DNA from: Bradyrhizobium sp. Tv2a-2
Lineage (GTDB): Bacteria > Pseudomonadota > Alphaproteobacteria > Rhizobiales > Xanthobacteraceae
NCBI RefSeq assembly: GCF_000472425.1
Contig: NZ_AXAI01000015.1
Coordinates: 124,001-188,000 of the forward strand
Reading direction: 5' to 3'
Length of the DNA: 64,000 nucleotides
The position numbers and the translations under genes are program-made. Below, piece by piece: positions 52,975 to 61,936 of the stretch. Position 1 is the stretch's first letter. The number at the start of each line of letters is the position of its first letter. The notes beneath the pieces are model-generated. The model had not been told where the DNA came from. It made no database searches and saw only the letters and a list, made by a program, of their open reading frames with translations.

Positions 52975-53118
52975 ATGGGTGAAGTGACCCGATTTGTCTC
53001 GAAGGCCGAGCTTGAGCGCGCGCGCCTGATCCGCGAAGCCCGCGCGATTTATGACAGCATTTTTCCGCCCGACGACCGCGCTGCAACCGAGCGGCGGGAA
53101 CGGAGCGAAGAGCGGTAG
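52975..53118 (+). CDS. Small hypothetical protein, 47 residues
   Basis: ATG 52975 to TAG 53116, with GGAG seven bases before the start. MGEVTRFVSKAELERARLIR is helical and charged, then ARAIYDSIFPPDD and an Arg/Glu-rich tail. Looks like a genuine small basic protein; function unknown. Usable start, ribosome site and biased codon use support it. Confidence 0.62.
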   Translation: MGEVTRFVSKAELERARLIREARAIYDSIFPPDDRAATERRERSEER

Positions 53119-53358
53119 CAGGGTGGGTGATCAGGCAGGCCGCGGCCGGCCCGCGGAACGCGATCGCGCAGAGCCGGCGCCAGGGTCTTCTGTTTCCCGA
53201 AGTGTCGACACGCCCGCGTGAGAGGAGGGCGATTGTGCCGCTGTGCGGGCATGGCTCGCGGAGCGAGTAACGTATTTGGCCCGCTTCTTGCTGAGAATTG
53301 GCACGGGCAGGACGCGAACAAGGAGGTGCTACCGACAACAACGCTGGAAGCTTGAGCC

Positions 53359-53715
53359 ATGTCCGCTTTGATCCGATTATCCGTCGGCTTTGCCATCCTC
53401 GTGGTCGCTGCGCAGCACGCGCACGCCCGCGACCCCGATGGCAGATATGCCAACTCTCCGCTGCATGCCTGGTTCGAGCAGCTCGCAAGCAAGAAGGGAC
53501 GCTGCTGCTCCGACGCCGATGGCCGGGCGCTGTCGGATGTCGATTGGACCTCGCATGACGGTCACTACCGCGTGCAGATCGACGGCGAATGGGTCGACGT
53601 GCCCGATGAGGCCCTGATCACCGAACCCAACCGCGCCGGTCCAACGATGGTCTGGCCGACCTGGCTCGATGGCCATCCGCAAGTGCGCTGCTTCCTGCCC
53701 GGCGGCATGGGCTGA
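53359..53715 (+). CDS. Secreted hypothetical protein
   Basis: 118 residues with signal peptide MSALIRLSVGFAILVVAAQHAHA. Mature part contains KGRCCSDADGRALSDVDWTSHDGHYRVQIDGEWVDVPDEALI and a late Cys (VRCFLPGGMG). This CCSxxDG pattern is a small exported family in Bradyrhizobium as I recall. Function unknown. Confidence 0.78.
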   Translation: MSALIRLSVGFAILVVAAQHAHARDPDGRYANSPLHAWFEQLASKKGRCCSDADGRALSDVDWTSHDGHYRVQIDGEWVDVPDEALITEPNRAGPTMVWPTWLDGHPQVRCFLPGGMG

Positions 53716-53856
53716 TCAAGCGGCGCATATGCACGCAGTGGGACTGCAACGCAGTTACGTGCGAGAAATGCCGCGCTCGCGCGACCGCTGAAGGTCGGCG
53801 CGGCGGTGGCCTCGGGTCATTTACCGGCGGGAAAGACTTGTGCCGTTAAATGCGGC

Positions 53857-54174
53857 ATGGGGTTGCTGAAGCTGGAAGTTCGAGACAGGCATGGGAAGCT
53901 GTTGCCGCAGTTCTGCGATGACGTCCTTGATCAAAAGCTTCCCGTCGATCACACGCGTTTGGCGCAATCGTTCCTGCAATTGATCCGTAGCGGCGGCGCT
54001 CAGGAGATCGCGCACAGCGTCCACTTCCTGCGCGAAGGCCGGGAAATCGGATTTTGGTCGCTCGACCGCGACGGCCTGGAGGCGGTGGTTGCCACGGCGA
54101 GGCAGCTCGAGGCAACCAAACAGCGTCCACAGCCGCGTCTCCGCCTCGTGCATTCGCGCGGCTGCCAATCCTGA
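53857..54174 (+). CDS. Hypothetical protein, 105 residues
   Basis: From ATG 53857: MGLLKLEVRDRHGKLLPQFC, LIRSGGAQEIAHSVHFLREGREIGFWSLDRDGLEAVVATARQLE. The sequence has the look of a folded alpha/beta protein, but no ribosome site is evident and a minus-strand frame overlaps. The C-terminal QPRLRLVHSRGCQS is less convincing. Not recognised. Confidence 0.4.
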   Translation: MGLLKLEVRDRHGKLLPQFCDDVLDQKLPVDHTRLAQSFLQLIRSGGAQEIAHSVHFLREGREIGFWSLDRDGLEAVVATARQLEATKQRPQPRLRLVHSRGCQS

Positions 54175-54253
54175 TCGTTGCCCGCACCTTTCGGAGTTCG
54201 GCCCGCCATCATCCGTCAACCCGGCGTCTTCATCTCGTCGAGATGCTGCCAAC

Positions 54254-54403
54254 CTAACCGGCGGACAGCGTCCTCGGTGGATCGTACAGATCGAAAATCC
54301 GGTTGAGCCCATATACAGCGCCAATGGACAGCAGCACTCCGACAACGAGAGCCGCCGTGGTCGCCAGCACGAATTCCTTGACGTCGATTGCTTTTCGAGA
54401 CAT
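54254..54403 (-). CDS. Small membrane protein, 49 residues
   Basis: ATG 54403 to TAG 54254, GGAAGG close upstream. MSRKAIDVKEFVLATTAALV starts a single helix (about residues 10-32), then GLNRIFDLYDPPRTLSAG. A charged N-terminus, one helix and a conserved-looking C-terminus suggest a true small inner-membrane protein. Function unknown. Confidence 0.58.
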   Translation of the reverse strand: MSRKAIDVKEFVLATTAALVVGVLLSIGAVYGLNRIFDLYDPPRTLSAG

Positions 54404-54556
54404 CGGCCTTCCGCAGGATTGCTGGGCCTACCCCAAGTTGAATCAATCATGTTTTTCGTGATTCGAACATGTGGAACAGTACGAAGGCTGCGGCTGACTG
54501 CAGCTCGAGCCACGGCGAACCAAGCGATAGGCGCTGTACAACGTGAAGAACCGCGC

Positions 54557-55567
54557 TCAGCCGCCCCGCGCCGGCTCCGCCATGATCTTCAGCCGCTGCG
54601 CCTGGGCGCATTCGTCCTCGATCTTGAAATAGCGCGCGACAGCCCGCGCGCCGACGTCGAGCGGATGGCGTTCGCCGGGCCGTCGGTCGGCCAGCATCCG
54701 CAGCTTGTCGGCGGCACCGTTGAATTCGGACTGATTGTTGATGATGACGGTCGCGCCCGCGGCGGAGGCCAGCGCAGCTAGCCGGCGCTCGGACGCCAGA
54801 TATTGGTCGAAATGCGCGACGTCGTTGGGGAAATTGAATTCCGTGCCGCCGGAATAGACTGCCGTCAGCGGCTTGCCCCGATCATGCACCTGGAAAATGC
54901 CGGAGATCGTTCCGGGCGTGTGACCCGGAGTCGCGTAGAGCGTGACCGTGCGGTTGCCGAGCGTGATTGTCATGCCGTCGGTGGCAACGATGTCCCGCTT
55001 CGGCTTGCCGGTCGGATAGCCATGGAGCGAGCCTTCGATGAGGTCCCAATCGCCTGTCACGATGTGCGCGCCGTAGCGCGACTGGAACAGGTAGGCCCCA
55101 CCGGACTCGCCGCGATGGCCATGGGAGACGATGACGTATTTCACCTTCGCCGGGTCAAGGCCCAGCTTCTGCATACCGCCGATCAGGAGGTCCTCGGCAT
55201 CATAGACATTCGCCGTATCGTAGAGGATGTAGCCGTCGCTTGACGTCAGCAGCCACGCGGACACGCTTTCGGTTCCCATCCAGTAGAGGTCATCGAACGC
55301 CTTCTTCGGCTGCATGTAGGTCGCCTTGCGATCCGGGTCCTCGCGCGGGGCAGGGGCGTCCAGAGGAGGCGCGCCGCGCTGCGGCGCAACACAGAGAGCC
55401 GTCACGAGGCCATAGAAGTCGGGTGTGTTGTCGCGGCCGCCCGCGGCACTCTTGCCCGCGGCGAGGTGGCCTTCGATGGTGTCCGGGACGGCCGGCGATT
55501 GGGTGCCGGCGGAGCTCAAGGTCAGGAGGGCCAGCATGCCGACGGTTCGGCGGATCGATGACTGCAT
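54557..55567 (-). CDS. MBL-fold (class B3-like) exported protein with altered metal ligands
   Basis: 336 residues, signal peptide MQSSIRRTVGMLALLTLSSA. The metallo-beta-lactamase fold is clear: SSDGYILYDTANVYDAEDLLIGGMQKLGLDPAKVKYVIVSHGH, TPGHTPGTISGIF, YSGGTEFNFPN. The HxHxDH motif is HGHRGE (residues 149-154): the first two His remain, but Asp and the last His are Gly and Glu. The final His position also reads Gln (INNQSEFNGA). The third His (TPGH) is present. Altered or lost metal binding is likely. Confidence 0.82.
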   Translation of the reverse strand: MQSSIRRTVGMLALLTLSSAGTQSPAVPDTIEGHLAAGKSAAGGRDNTPDFYGLVTALCVAPQRGAPPLDAPAPREDPDRKATYMQPKKAFDDLYWMGTESVSAWLLTSSDGYILYDTANVYDAEDLLIGGMQKLGLDPAKVKYVIVSHGHRGESGGAYLFQSRYGAHIVTGDWDLIEGSLHGYPTGKPKRDIVATDGMTITLGNRTVTLYATPGHTPGTISGIFQVHDRGKPLTAVYSGGTEFNFPNDVAHFDQYLASERRLAALASAAGATVIINNQSEFNGAADKLRMLADRRPGERHPLDVGARAVARYFKIEDECAQAQRLKIMAEPARGG

Positions 55568-55623
55568 GGCGGCTCCTCATGTCTCTTTTTTGTTTTTGGT
55601 GCGCGGCAGAAGCGAGTGCACTT

Positions 55624-56409
55624 CTAGTATCGCTCTACATCACAAGCAAAAAGATATCCAACACCTCGCTCGGTCAGGATCATCTGGGGCGAGCTGGCGT
55701 TGGGCTCTAATTTCCGTCTTAACCGAACCACCTGAACGTCGATGCTTCGATCAATGACGTCCTCGTGGACGTGTGTCGCTTGCACCAGATACGCGCGGGT
55801 GAGAGGTCGTCGAGGCGCATCGAGAAATGCGACCAGCAACGCGTATCGACCTTTCGTCAAACGTACCGGCATCCCGCTTGGATCGATCAGTTGGCGCTTG
55901 GCACGCTGAAGCTGCCAGCCTCCGAAGCGGTAACCGCCACGGTCTGTTTGGCGGCCTCGTCCAGGCCTGGCCATCTGTCGCCGTCGCAATTTCGCCCTGA
56001 CCCGGGCGAGCAATTCTCGTAACGCAACAGGCCCGGCAATGTAGTCGTCTGCACCGAGCTCGAGGGCAACGACACCATCGGTCCCGTTTGGAGCATGATC
56101 CATGATGATGATTGGCAGGTTGGAGTGAGACCTGATCTCTCTCACGACGTCCAGCCGATGATGCTGTGCCGATCGCAAGCTGAGAAGGATCAGGGATAGC
56201 TCGCTCATTGCCAGAAGGCGGGGGACGCTTGGGGAACTCGATGCGGAGACAACTGAAAACCCGTGCTCCTCGAGATAGTGCGCAATGACGTCGTGCATTT
56301 CCAGATCGTCGTCCATGACGAGAATGCGACCTGCACTCGTGGTGCCGAGGTGCGCGCTGCCTGTCTGTTGCTGTTGGTCATGACTGCTGGCGCGGTAGTC
56401 TATCGTCAT
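55624..56409 (-). CDS. OmpR-type response regulator with degenerate receiver domain
   Basis: 261 residues from ATG 56409 (AAGGA upstream). The receiver (about residues 28-140) keeps the acidic pocket VMDDDLEMHD, but the phospho-acceptor Asp is Ser (LILLSLRSA), the Thr/Ser switch region is MDHAPNG, and the Lys of KP is Gly (AGPVALREL). The C-terminal winged helix (YRFGGWQLQRAKRQLIDPSGMPVRLTKGRYALLVAFL, ending ERGVGYLF) is normal. It probably acts without phosphorylation. No sensor kinase nearby. Divergent from the LysR gene. Confidence 0.85.
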   Translation of the reverse strand: MTIDYRASSHDQQQQTGSAHLGTTSAGRILVMDDDLEMHDVIAHYLEEHGFSVVSASSSPSVPRLLAMSELSLILLSLRSAQHHRLDVVREIRSHSNLPIIIMDHAPNGTDGVVALELGADDYIAGPVALRELLARVRAKLRRRQMARPGRGRQTDRGGYRFGGWQLQRAKRQLIDPSGMPVRLTKGRYALLVAFLDAPRRPLTRAYLVQATHVHEDVIDRSIDVQVVRLRRKLEPNASSPQMILTERGVGYLFACDVERY

Positions 56410-56658
56410 GCCAAAATATCCTTTCTGACTGAATATCGGAAAATGCTTCAAGGCCGGTCGCGGCCGGCTCATCAAGGCAACGCACGTTGGATGGATGGCT
56501 GTGCTTGCGGTGCAAGACAGATCCGGCTATTTGCACGGGCTGCCGGCGAACGTTGGGATCGATGCACAACTAGGTGTCAGAGAAATTTCAGGTAGACTTC
56601 GCTTGCTGACATCATAATTTAATGAGCGATAACAATCTGGGGCCTGTGGAGCGCGGGG

Positions 56659-57588
56659 ATGGATCGTATCCAAGCTATGCGCGTGTTCATGCGGATTGTG
56701 GAAGCCGGGAGCTTTGCTCAAGCGTCGCGCGACCTGCAGATCCCACGACCGACCGTCACTCATATTATTCAAGAACTCGAAGCGCTGCTTGGGACCCGGC
56801 TGCTTGAACGAACGACGCGTCACGTCAGCCCGTCACCTGACGGCAGGGTCTATTTCGAGCGATGCTCCCGCCTTATCGCGGAGCTTGAGGACATCGAGAG
56901 CACGTTCCGCGCAGCCAAGCCAAGCGGGCCGCTGCGCGTGGATCTTCAAGGCACGCTTGCCCGCCATTTCGTCGTGCCGGCGCTGCCGCAATTTGTGCAG
57001 CGTTATCCTGATATCGAGCTGCGTCTCGGGGAGGGCGATCGCATGGTCGACCTGATACCGGAGGGGATCGATTGCGCCTTGAGGGCAGGCGAGCTGACGG
57101 ATTCGTCGCTGATCGGCCGCCCCGTGGCGGCGCTTGAACAGGTGACTTGCGCGAGCCCGGCCTATCTTGCACGGCACGGCGCGCCCAAGTCGCTCAAGGA
57201 CCTGACCGCGCACCACATGGTGCGCTACATCTCTCCATCGACAGGGCAACCGCTTCCGCTGGTGTTTCGTCAAGCCGGAGAATTGCGGCTGGTGCCGCTG
57301 GATGGCACACTGTCGGTCACCGGAGCGGAGATTTATACGGCTGCAGCCATCGCGGGCTTCGGACTGATCCAGGTGCCGCGCTATCGAATCACGGAGCAGC
57401 TTCGGCACGATGCGCTTCGCCTGGTGTTGCCGGATCTCGCACCGCCTCCCATGCCGGTCTCGGTCGTTTATGCCCAGAATCGGCATCTTTCGTCGCGCAT
57501 CCGTGTGTTTGTCGACTGGGTTCGCGACATCTTCGCCGCCGCCACCACAGGATCGGACTCTCTGGCCGGGCAGTCCGTGGCCGTTTAA
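56659..57588 (+). CDS. LysR-family transcriptional regulator
   Basis: 309 residues. N-terminal winged helix (MDRIQAMRVFMRIVEAGSFAQASRDLQIPRPTVTHIIQELEALLGTRLLERTTR) and a substrate-binding domain of the CrgA/PecT type. It is divergent from the degenerate regulator and upstream of the cupin and MFS genes on the same strand, which it may control. Its effector is unknown. Confidence 0.9.
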   Translation: MDRIQAMRVFMRIVEAGSFAQASRDLQIPRPTVTHIIQELEALLGTRLLERTTRHVSPSPDGRVYFERCSRLIAELEDIESTFRAAKPSGPLRVDLQGTLARHFVVPALPQFVQRYPDIELRLGEGDRMVDLIPEGIDCALRAGELTDSSLIGRPVAALEQVTCASPAYLARHGAPKSLKDLTAHHMVRYISPSTGQPLPLVFRQAGELRLVPLDGTLSVTGAEIYTAAAIAGFGLIQVPRYRITEQLRHDALRLVLPDLAPPPMPVSVVYAQNRHLSSRIRVFVDWVRDIFAAATTGSDSLAGQSVAV

Positions 57589-57797
57589 AACGCCTGATAG
57601 CCAACTCGATACTGGTTAGCCAAAACAACGGTCGCCGCCACGGTTGCAGGCGAGCGGACGAATACATTGCGAAAGCAACGTGACAGGGTTCAGGACGAGC
57701 GACTGGTTTCCACTGTAACCAGAAGTCCAGGTCTTGAAACGGCCCGGCAACAATCTCTTGCGATGCTGTCACGCATACCAACACGAGCTGGACCGAG

Positions 57798-58343
57798 ATG
57801 AGCAACCGAGCAGAAGACGAAATCGCGCTGCAGGCCTATAAGAGATCGCCAGCGTTGGACAACTCGACATGGTACAAGGGCCTTCTGTTGAGCCAGATGG
57901 CGGGAGCCACCGACAATAACGGCGCGTTTGACATCATGATTGTCAAGATGCGGCGAGGCACTGAGCCTCCGCCTCACGTCCACTCGCGGGAAGATGAGTT
58001 CTTTTACCTGCTTGGGGGCAAATTGGATGTGTATGTCGACGGCAAGGTCTTTCACATGACGGAGGGCGACTGCATGTTTCTTCCGCGTCGCAAGCCACAT
58101 GCAGTCCGGGCTACAACTGAGGAAGTACATAACATGGTGTTTGTTATACCCGGTGGCTTCCAGGACGCGGTCAACAAGATGAACGCGCCAGCCGGGCGGA
58201 TGGAAGTGCCCGACGATACCGATATTGCGACTTATGCGAATTCAGACCTCACGGCGACGATCAAGCTGTTCGAGCAATATGGGCTACGATTTCTGACTCC
58301 GGATGAGATCCGCGCCGAAATGCCTGAATATCCGACCTCGTAG
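57798..58343 (+). CDS. Cupin-domain protein
   Basis: 181 residues. Single cupin: PPPHVHSREDEFFYLLGGKLDVYVDGKVFHM supplies the His, His and Glu metal ligands, and GDCMFLPRRKPHAVRATT the third His. Resembles quercetin dioxygenase-like and lyase-like cupins. It lies between the LysR regulator and the MFS transporter, so a role in the same small-molecule pathway is plausible. Confidence 0.85.
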   Translation: MSNRAEDEIALQAYKRSPALDNSTWYKGLLLSQMAGATDNNGAFDIMIVKMRRGTEPPPHVHSREDEFFYLLGGKLDVYVDGKVFHMTEGDCMFLPRRKPHAVRATTEEVHNMVFVIPGGFQDAVNKMNAPAGRMEVPDDTDIATYANSDLTATIKLFEQYGLRFLTPDEIRAEMPEYPTS

Positions 58344-58474
58344 GGCTGCCGAGGCTCTGCATCGACAAGATTGGTCTCGCTCGCTCCGATCGCTCGCGAG
58401 CGAAAATGCAGGTCTGCAGTTGTTGAACGGCGCCGACCGAGAACAATCTGTTTCGTTGAAGCACGGGTCCAAGA

Positions 58475-59764
58475 TTGCCGTCGAATAACGCCCGGGAATT
58501 CAGCGTCGGACGCGCCGCCTTTGCCGCCACCATCGGCAACATGCTCGAGTTCTACGACTTCTTCACCTACAGCTTTTTTGCCATCGACATCGGGCGCGCC
58601 TTTTTCCCCGTGCAAAGCGCCTATGGCAGCCTGATGCTGTCGCTGGCGACCTTTGGCGCCGGTTTTGTCACGCGGCCGCTTGGCGGGATCGTGCTAGGGA
58701 CCTATTCCGACCGCGTCGGCCGGCGTCCGGCTATGCTCTTGAGTTTTGCCTTGATGGGGCTGGCGATCCTGACCGTCGCGCTGACCCCATCCTACAGCGG
58801 GATCGGCCTTGCCGCGCCGGTCATCGTGATCGTCGCGCGCATGGTGCAGGGATTCGCGCTGGGCGGCGAGGTCGGGCCGACCACGGCCTATCTCATGGAA
58901 ATCGCGTCGCCCGAGCGGCGGGCTCTGGTGGTGTCGTGGCAGCCGAGCAGCCAGGGGATCGCCGCGGGCATCGGCGCGCTGGTCGGCGTCATCCTGAGCA
59001 AGACGATGGCGCCCGGGGCACTCGAAGCCTATGGCTGGCGCATCGCGTTCCTGATCGGCGTGCTCTGCCTGCCCATCGGACTCTGGATGCGCTCTTCCTT
59101 GCCCGAAACGGTTCCACAGGATGGCGGCAGAACGGCGGACGCGGAGCATGCGGGCCACCTGGCGCTGGCGCGCCGGCATGTGCGTCTGATCGTGCTGGCC
59201 GTGATGATCCTGGCGAGCGGCGCGATTGGGACCTATGTGACGCATTACATGACGACCTTTGCCCAGAGCACGCTGCATGTCGCGGCGCCGCTGGCGTTCA
59301 CTGTGTCGGTCGTGAGCAGTGGTCTCTCGATTGCCGGCACGCTGCTGGGCGGCTGGCTCGCCGATCGCTTCGGCCGCAGGCCCGTGATGATCTGGCCTCG
59401 GCTGGCCGCCTTGCTGCTGACCTATCCGACCTTCCTGTGGATGGTGCATGCGCCGGGCCCATTGTCGCTCCTGTTCGGCTTTGGCGGGTTATCGCTGATC
59501 GGCTCGCTGCCGTTCCCCGCGTTCTACGCGGCCATTACCGAGGGCCTGCCGCAGGAGATTCGCGGCGGCGTGTTCGCCACCCTCTACGCCGTCGTGATCG
59601 CGAGCTTCGGCGGCACCGCACAGCTCGTGGTCACCTGGCTCATTCACGTCTCGGGAGATCCGCTTGCGCCGTCCTGGTATCTGCTGCTTGCGGGGACCGT
59701 CGGGTTTGTCGCGATGGCGTTGATGCCGGAAACCGCGCCGGCAAAGGTCGGGCGGCGGCGGTGA
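58475..59764 (+). CDS. MFS transporter, metabolite:proton symporter type
   Basis: 429 residues; the frame begins at TTG 58475 but the true start may differ. ProP/KgtP-like: NMLEFYDFFTYSFFAIDIGRAFF, TRPLGGIVLGTYSDRVGRRPAML (between helices 2 and 3), GFALGGEVGPTTAYLME, and ADRFGRRPVMIWPRLAALL in the second half. Twelve helices. Such transporters import organic acids or osmolytes with protons; substrate unknown. Confidence 0.9.
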   Translation: MPSNNAREFSVGRAAFAATIGNMLEFYDFFTYSFFAIDIGRAFFPVQSAYGSLMLSLATFGAGFVTRPLGGIVLGTYSDRVGRRPAMLLSFALMGLAILTVALTPSYSGIGLAAPVIVIVARMVQGFALGGEVGPTTAYLMEIASPERRALVVSWQPSSQGIAAGIGALVGVILSKTMAPGALEAYGWRIAFLIGVLCLPIGLWMRSSLPETVPQDGGRTADAEHAGHLALARRHVRLIVLAVMILASGAIGTYVTHYMTTFAQSTLHVAAPLAFTVSVVSSGLSIAGTLLGGWLADRFGRRPVMIWPRLAALLLTYPTFLWMVHAPGPLSLLFGFGGLSLIGSLPFPAFYAAITEGLPQEIRGGVFATLYAVVIASFGGTAQLVVTWLIHVSGDPLAPSWYLLLAGTVGFVAMALMPETAPAKVGRRR

Positions 59765-59850
59765 AAGCGCGATGTGTCTTGGCACGACGAACCGGCAATT
59801 GCAGTGCAGATCAGGTCGGGAGATTGTTCTTTTCGACGTGGCGCTTGGTG

Positions 59851-60105
59851 TTATTGGCGAGGCTCGGTACGGCGCCTTCTGAGATGGTCGTCCACGAGAA
59901 GCGGGTTACGATTTTGGGCCAGGTAGAACTCGACTGGCGAGGCGGTCAGTGCCCAAACAAGCGCAACGACCCACCCGATCAAGGTCCAACCAAGGACCAG
60001 GTTGAGGATTATGATCGAAGCGGCCTTGTGGTGAGCTCGCTTGCACGCAATCGACGCCGGAATGAAATAAAGCAAAAGCAACGTGGAAAATAGTAGCTCG
60101 ATCAC
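59851..60105 (-). CDS. Superinfection-immunity-type small membrane protein
   Basis: 84 residues from GTG 60105 after GAGGAGG. Two helices, ELLFSTLLLLYFIPASIACKR and ASIIILNLVLGWTLIGWVVALVWAL; the NLVLGWTLIGWVVAL motif is that of the family named after the T4 Imm protein. Chromosomal members are widespread, and a phage-exclusion role is not established for them. Confidence 0.82.
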   Translation of the reverse strand: MIELLFSTLLLLYFIPASIACKRAHHKAASIIILNLVLGWTLIGWVVALVWALTASPVEFYLAQNRNPLLVDDHLRRRRTEPRQ

Positions 60106-60562
60106 TGGTCCTCCTCAACGAAATGCATTTGCGCAGAGGGTAGAAACTAGCAACGCAAAAAGGGGCTCCTTTAACGGGTCAAAACTGAACCGAGACACTG
60201 GGAGGCGAAGTCAGGACAGCGCCGTTTCGCCGCTGAAGCATCCACCGGCTCCGTTCATTTATGAAACGGCAACCCGCAATATGCCGAGCGGCCGCCGGGC
60301 TCAAAATCGATCCGAGCTTAAAAGCAGACCAGCCCCGGTCATTGAATGTTACCGGCAGTTCGACCGATTCGAATGTTCGATAACGGACGTTCCCAGGCAG
60401 GAACCAAACCGATTGTTGCAAAGCGGAGACAGCATGATTCTCACGCCGCTTGGGGTTAAAGGTCAGAAGATTTTGGGCGCGGCGCGCAAGGCCCATCATG
60501 CCATGCGGCGTGCTTCACTGAATCGCGTCGACACGGAGTCGGTAACGGCCCGGTCCCAAAAT
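60106..60562. other. Intergenic region with no supported gene
   Basis: 457 bases. A plus-strand frame reaching 60643 and a minus-strand frame at 60179-60499 both lack clear features; a possible start at ATG 60434 after GGAG would run antisense into the next gene. Left uncalled. Confidence 0.4.
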
Positions 60563-60748
60563 CTAGCGCTGATGGCCGAGACCAATTCCAAGCTTCAAGG
60601 CCTTCTGTCTCAGCGACCCGATAGACCGTTTCATCTGCTTTGAGATCTTGGATACGGGCGTTCTTGCCTTCGAGTGCTGCTTCAGCAGCTTGATATCAGC
60701 TGGAGTGTAGAGGTTGCGCGCCGGTTTCTTCTTTTTTGCCTTGGCCAC
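60563..60748 (-). CDS. Small basic putative DNA-binding protein
   Basis: 61 residues from GTG 60748, six bases after GAGGAG. Lys-rich start MAKAKKKKPARNLYTPADIK then LLKQHSKARTPVSKISKQMKRSIGSLRQKALKLGIGL, a SANT/HTH-like helical pattern found in many rhizobial short proteins. It probably binds nucleic acid (inference). Confidence 0.75.
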   Translation of the reverse strand: MAKAKKKKPARNLYTPADIKLLKQHSKARTPVSKISKQMKRSIGSLRQKALKLGIGLGHQR

Positions 60749-60881
60749 TTTGTTCTCCTCGAATAAAGGCGGCCTACATAGCACGTGCGACCAGGTCTTC
60801 AAGCGATCGGCGTCGCGCTGGCGAGATTTGTGGGCAAACGAGCTTTTTAAATCCTCGCCGTCCTTGATGAAGACGCTGGCA

Positions 60882-61112
60882 TTATGTTGAATGCCTGCCT
60901 TTCGATTCGGCGGTCAGTCGCCGCATGATATCGTCGGCCTGCTCTTTGGTCAGATTGACCATCGGACGGGTCCCGATGATTGCAGGTGCCTTGCGCTGTC
61001 GGTCGTAGACCATCCAGCCCTTCGCGCCCTGGCGTACCAAAAACTCGATAAAGGAGGCGGCTCGTTGGGCATTCTGCGAGGCTTCTAAGCGCTTGCGAAA
61101 GTAACTGGAAAT
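60882..61112 (-). pseudogene. Coding frame without an ordinary start codon
   Basis: In frame from ATT 61112 to TAA 60882 the minus strand reads ISSYFRKRLEASQNAQRAAS, then FIEFLVRQGAKGWMVYDRQRKAP and MVNLTKEQADDIMRRLTAESKGRHST. This looks like a real, well-formed protein end. Upstream the frame meets TAG at 61139-61137 with no ATG, GTG or TTG in between. The gene is either 5'-truncated or uses ATT after GGTGAC. Confidence 0.5.
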
Positions 61113-61417
61113 GTTGTCACCAAGCGTTGGGGCAACCTATCGCCGGGAAATGAAAGCGCAATAAAACTCGCTTGTTAAGATTGATGCTGGAGCCGGACGT
61201 TAAATCCGGAACCTGGGCGCGGAGCAGGGATCGAAAGGCAAGTTTGTCTGTTACTCTGCCTCTCTAGCGAGCTCGCGCATTAGTAGTGAACAAACTCACT
61301 GGCGAGATGACCCACATGTTCGAATGCCGCTGCGGTGAGCGCATTTGGGACGACTAGAGCTGCCTCAGGGCTTATGCCCAGTGCCAGGGCAGGGGCTTCG
61401 GTCCCGGGCCTGTCGCT
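61113..61417. other. Intergenic region
   Basis: 305 bases with no gene, repeat or terminator that I can support. Confidence 0.4.
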
Positions 61418-61540
61418 CTAGCCGCGCAAAAGGCTGGTCACGGCCTGGTGTAAAACCTGAGTGTAACGGCCGTCATTGTATTGAGAATCAACAACGTAAA
61501 GGATGGCTCCAGCCACCAACGCGGCAATAAGTCCTTTCAC
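61418..61540 (-). CDS. Small membrane protein, 40 residues
   Basis: GTG 61540 to TAG 61418. GGGGAGG lies 6 bases before the start. VKGLIAALVAGAILYVVDSQ forms a helix, then YNDGRYTQVLHQAVTSLLRG. This pattern (helix, then DGRYT) is recognisable from other Bradyrhizobium small proteins as I recall. Function unknown. Confidence 0.68.
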   Translation of the reverse strand: MKGLIAALVAGAILYVVDSQYNDGRYTQVLHQAVTSLLRG

Positions 61541-61759
61541 GGGTACCTCCCCGCTTGAATCCGCTGATAGCAATGGGCCGCCGGCGGTGACCTCGAAAAC
61601 ACCGGCGGCCCAGGCCGAACAATTGAAATGGCGGTCGCGCATCGCGATCGCCTTGTCCGTCCCTGCCTCCATGGCGGGGCCACTCTATAAGAAGAAGCTG
61701 ACATGAGCCTTACAGGGCACGAAGCCTCGATCCTGCGCTTGCTCGGTCGATAGAGGTTT

Positions 61760-61936
61760 TCAAGCCCGCTTCAACTCGGCGCGGGTTTTTGTTTTGCTCT
61801 TGTCAGGCTCGGTGATGTGCAGGCTCTTTCTTTCCGGCCCCTGCTTTCGCGATGCGGTCCGGCCCACCGGTTGGGAAAATCGAGCGGCCCACCGCCGATC
61901 GCACCGTCTTTGAAGGTCCAGGGGGATGCTACTCAT
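61760..61936 (-). CDS. Small basic hypothetical protein, 58 residues
   Basis: From ATG 61936, five bases after GGAG: MSSIPLDLQRRCDRRWAARF, then a Arg/Lys-rich chain. The IPLDLQRRCxRRWAARF start is a motif I have seen repeated in Bradyrhizobium small proteins. The start overlaps TGA of an upstream short frame (ATGA). Function unknown; strongly basic, so nucleic-acid binding is possible. Confidence 0.68.
   Translation of the reverse strand: MSSIPLDLQRRCDRRWAARFSQPVGRTASRKQGPERKSLHITEPDKSKTKTRAELKRA

Noticed and set aside
53821..54513. 230-codon minus-strand frame
   Set aside because: Overlaps in another frame the small membrane gene at 54254-54403, which has a ribosome site and a clean helix. 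No domain seen in the long frame.
60083..60643. 186-codon plus-strand frame
   Set aside because: Its 3' part is antisense to a well-supported minus-strand gene, and the rest has no signature.
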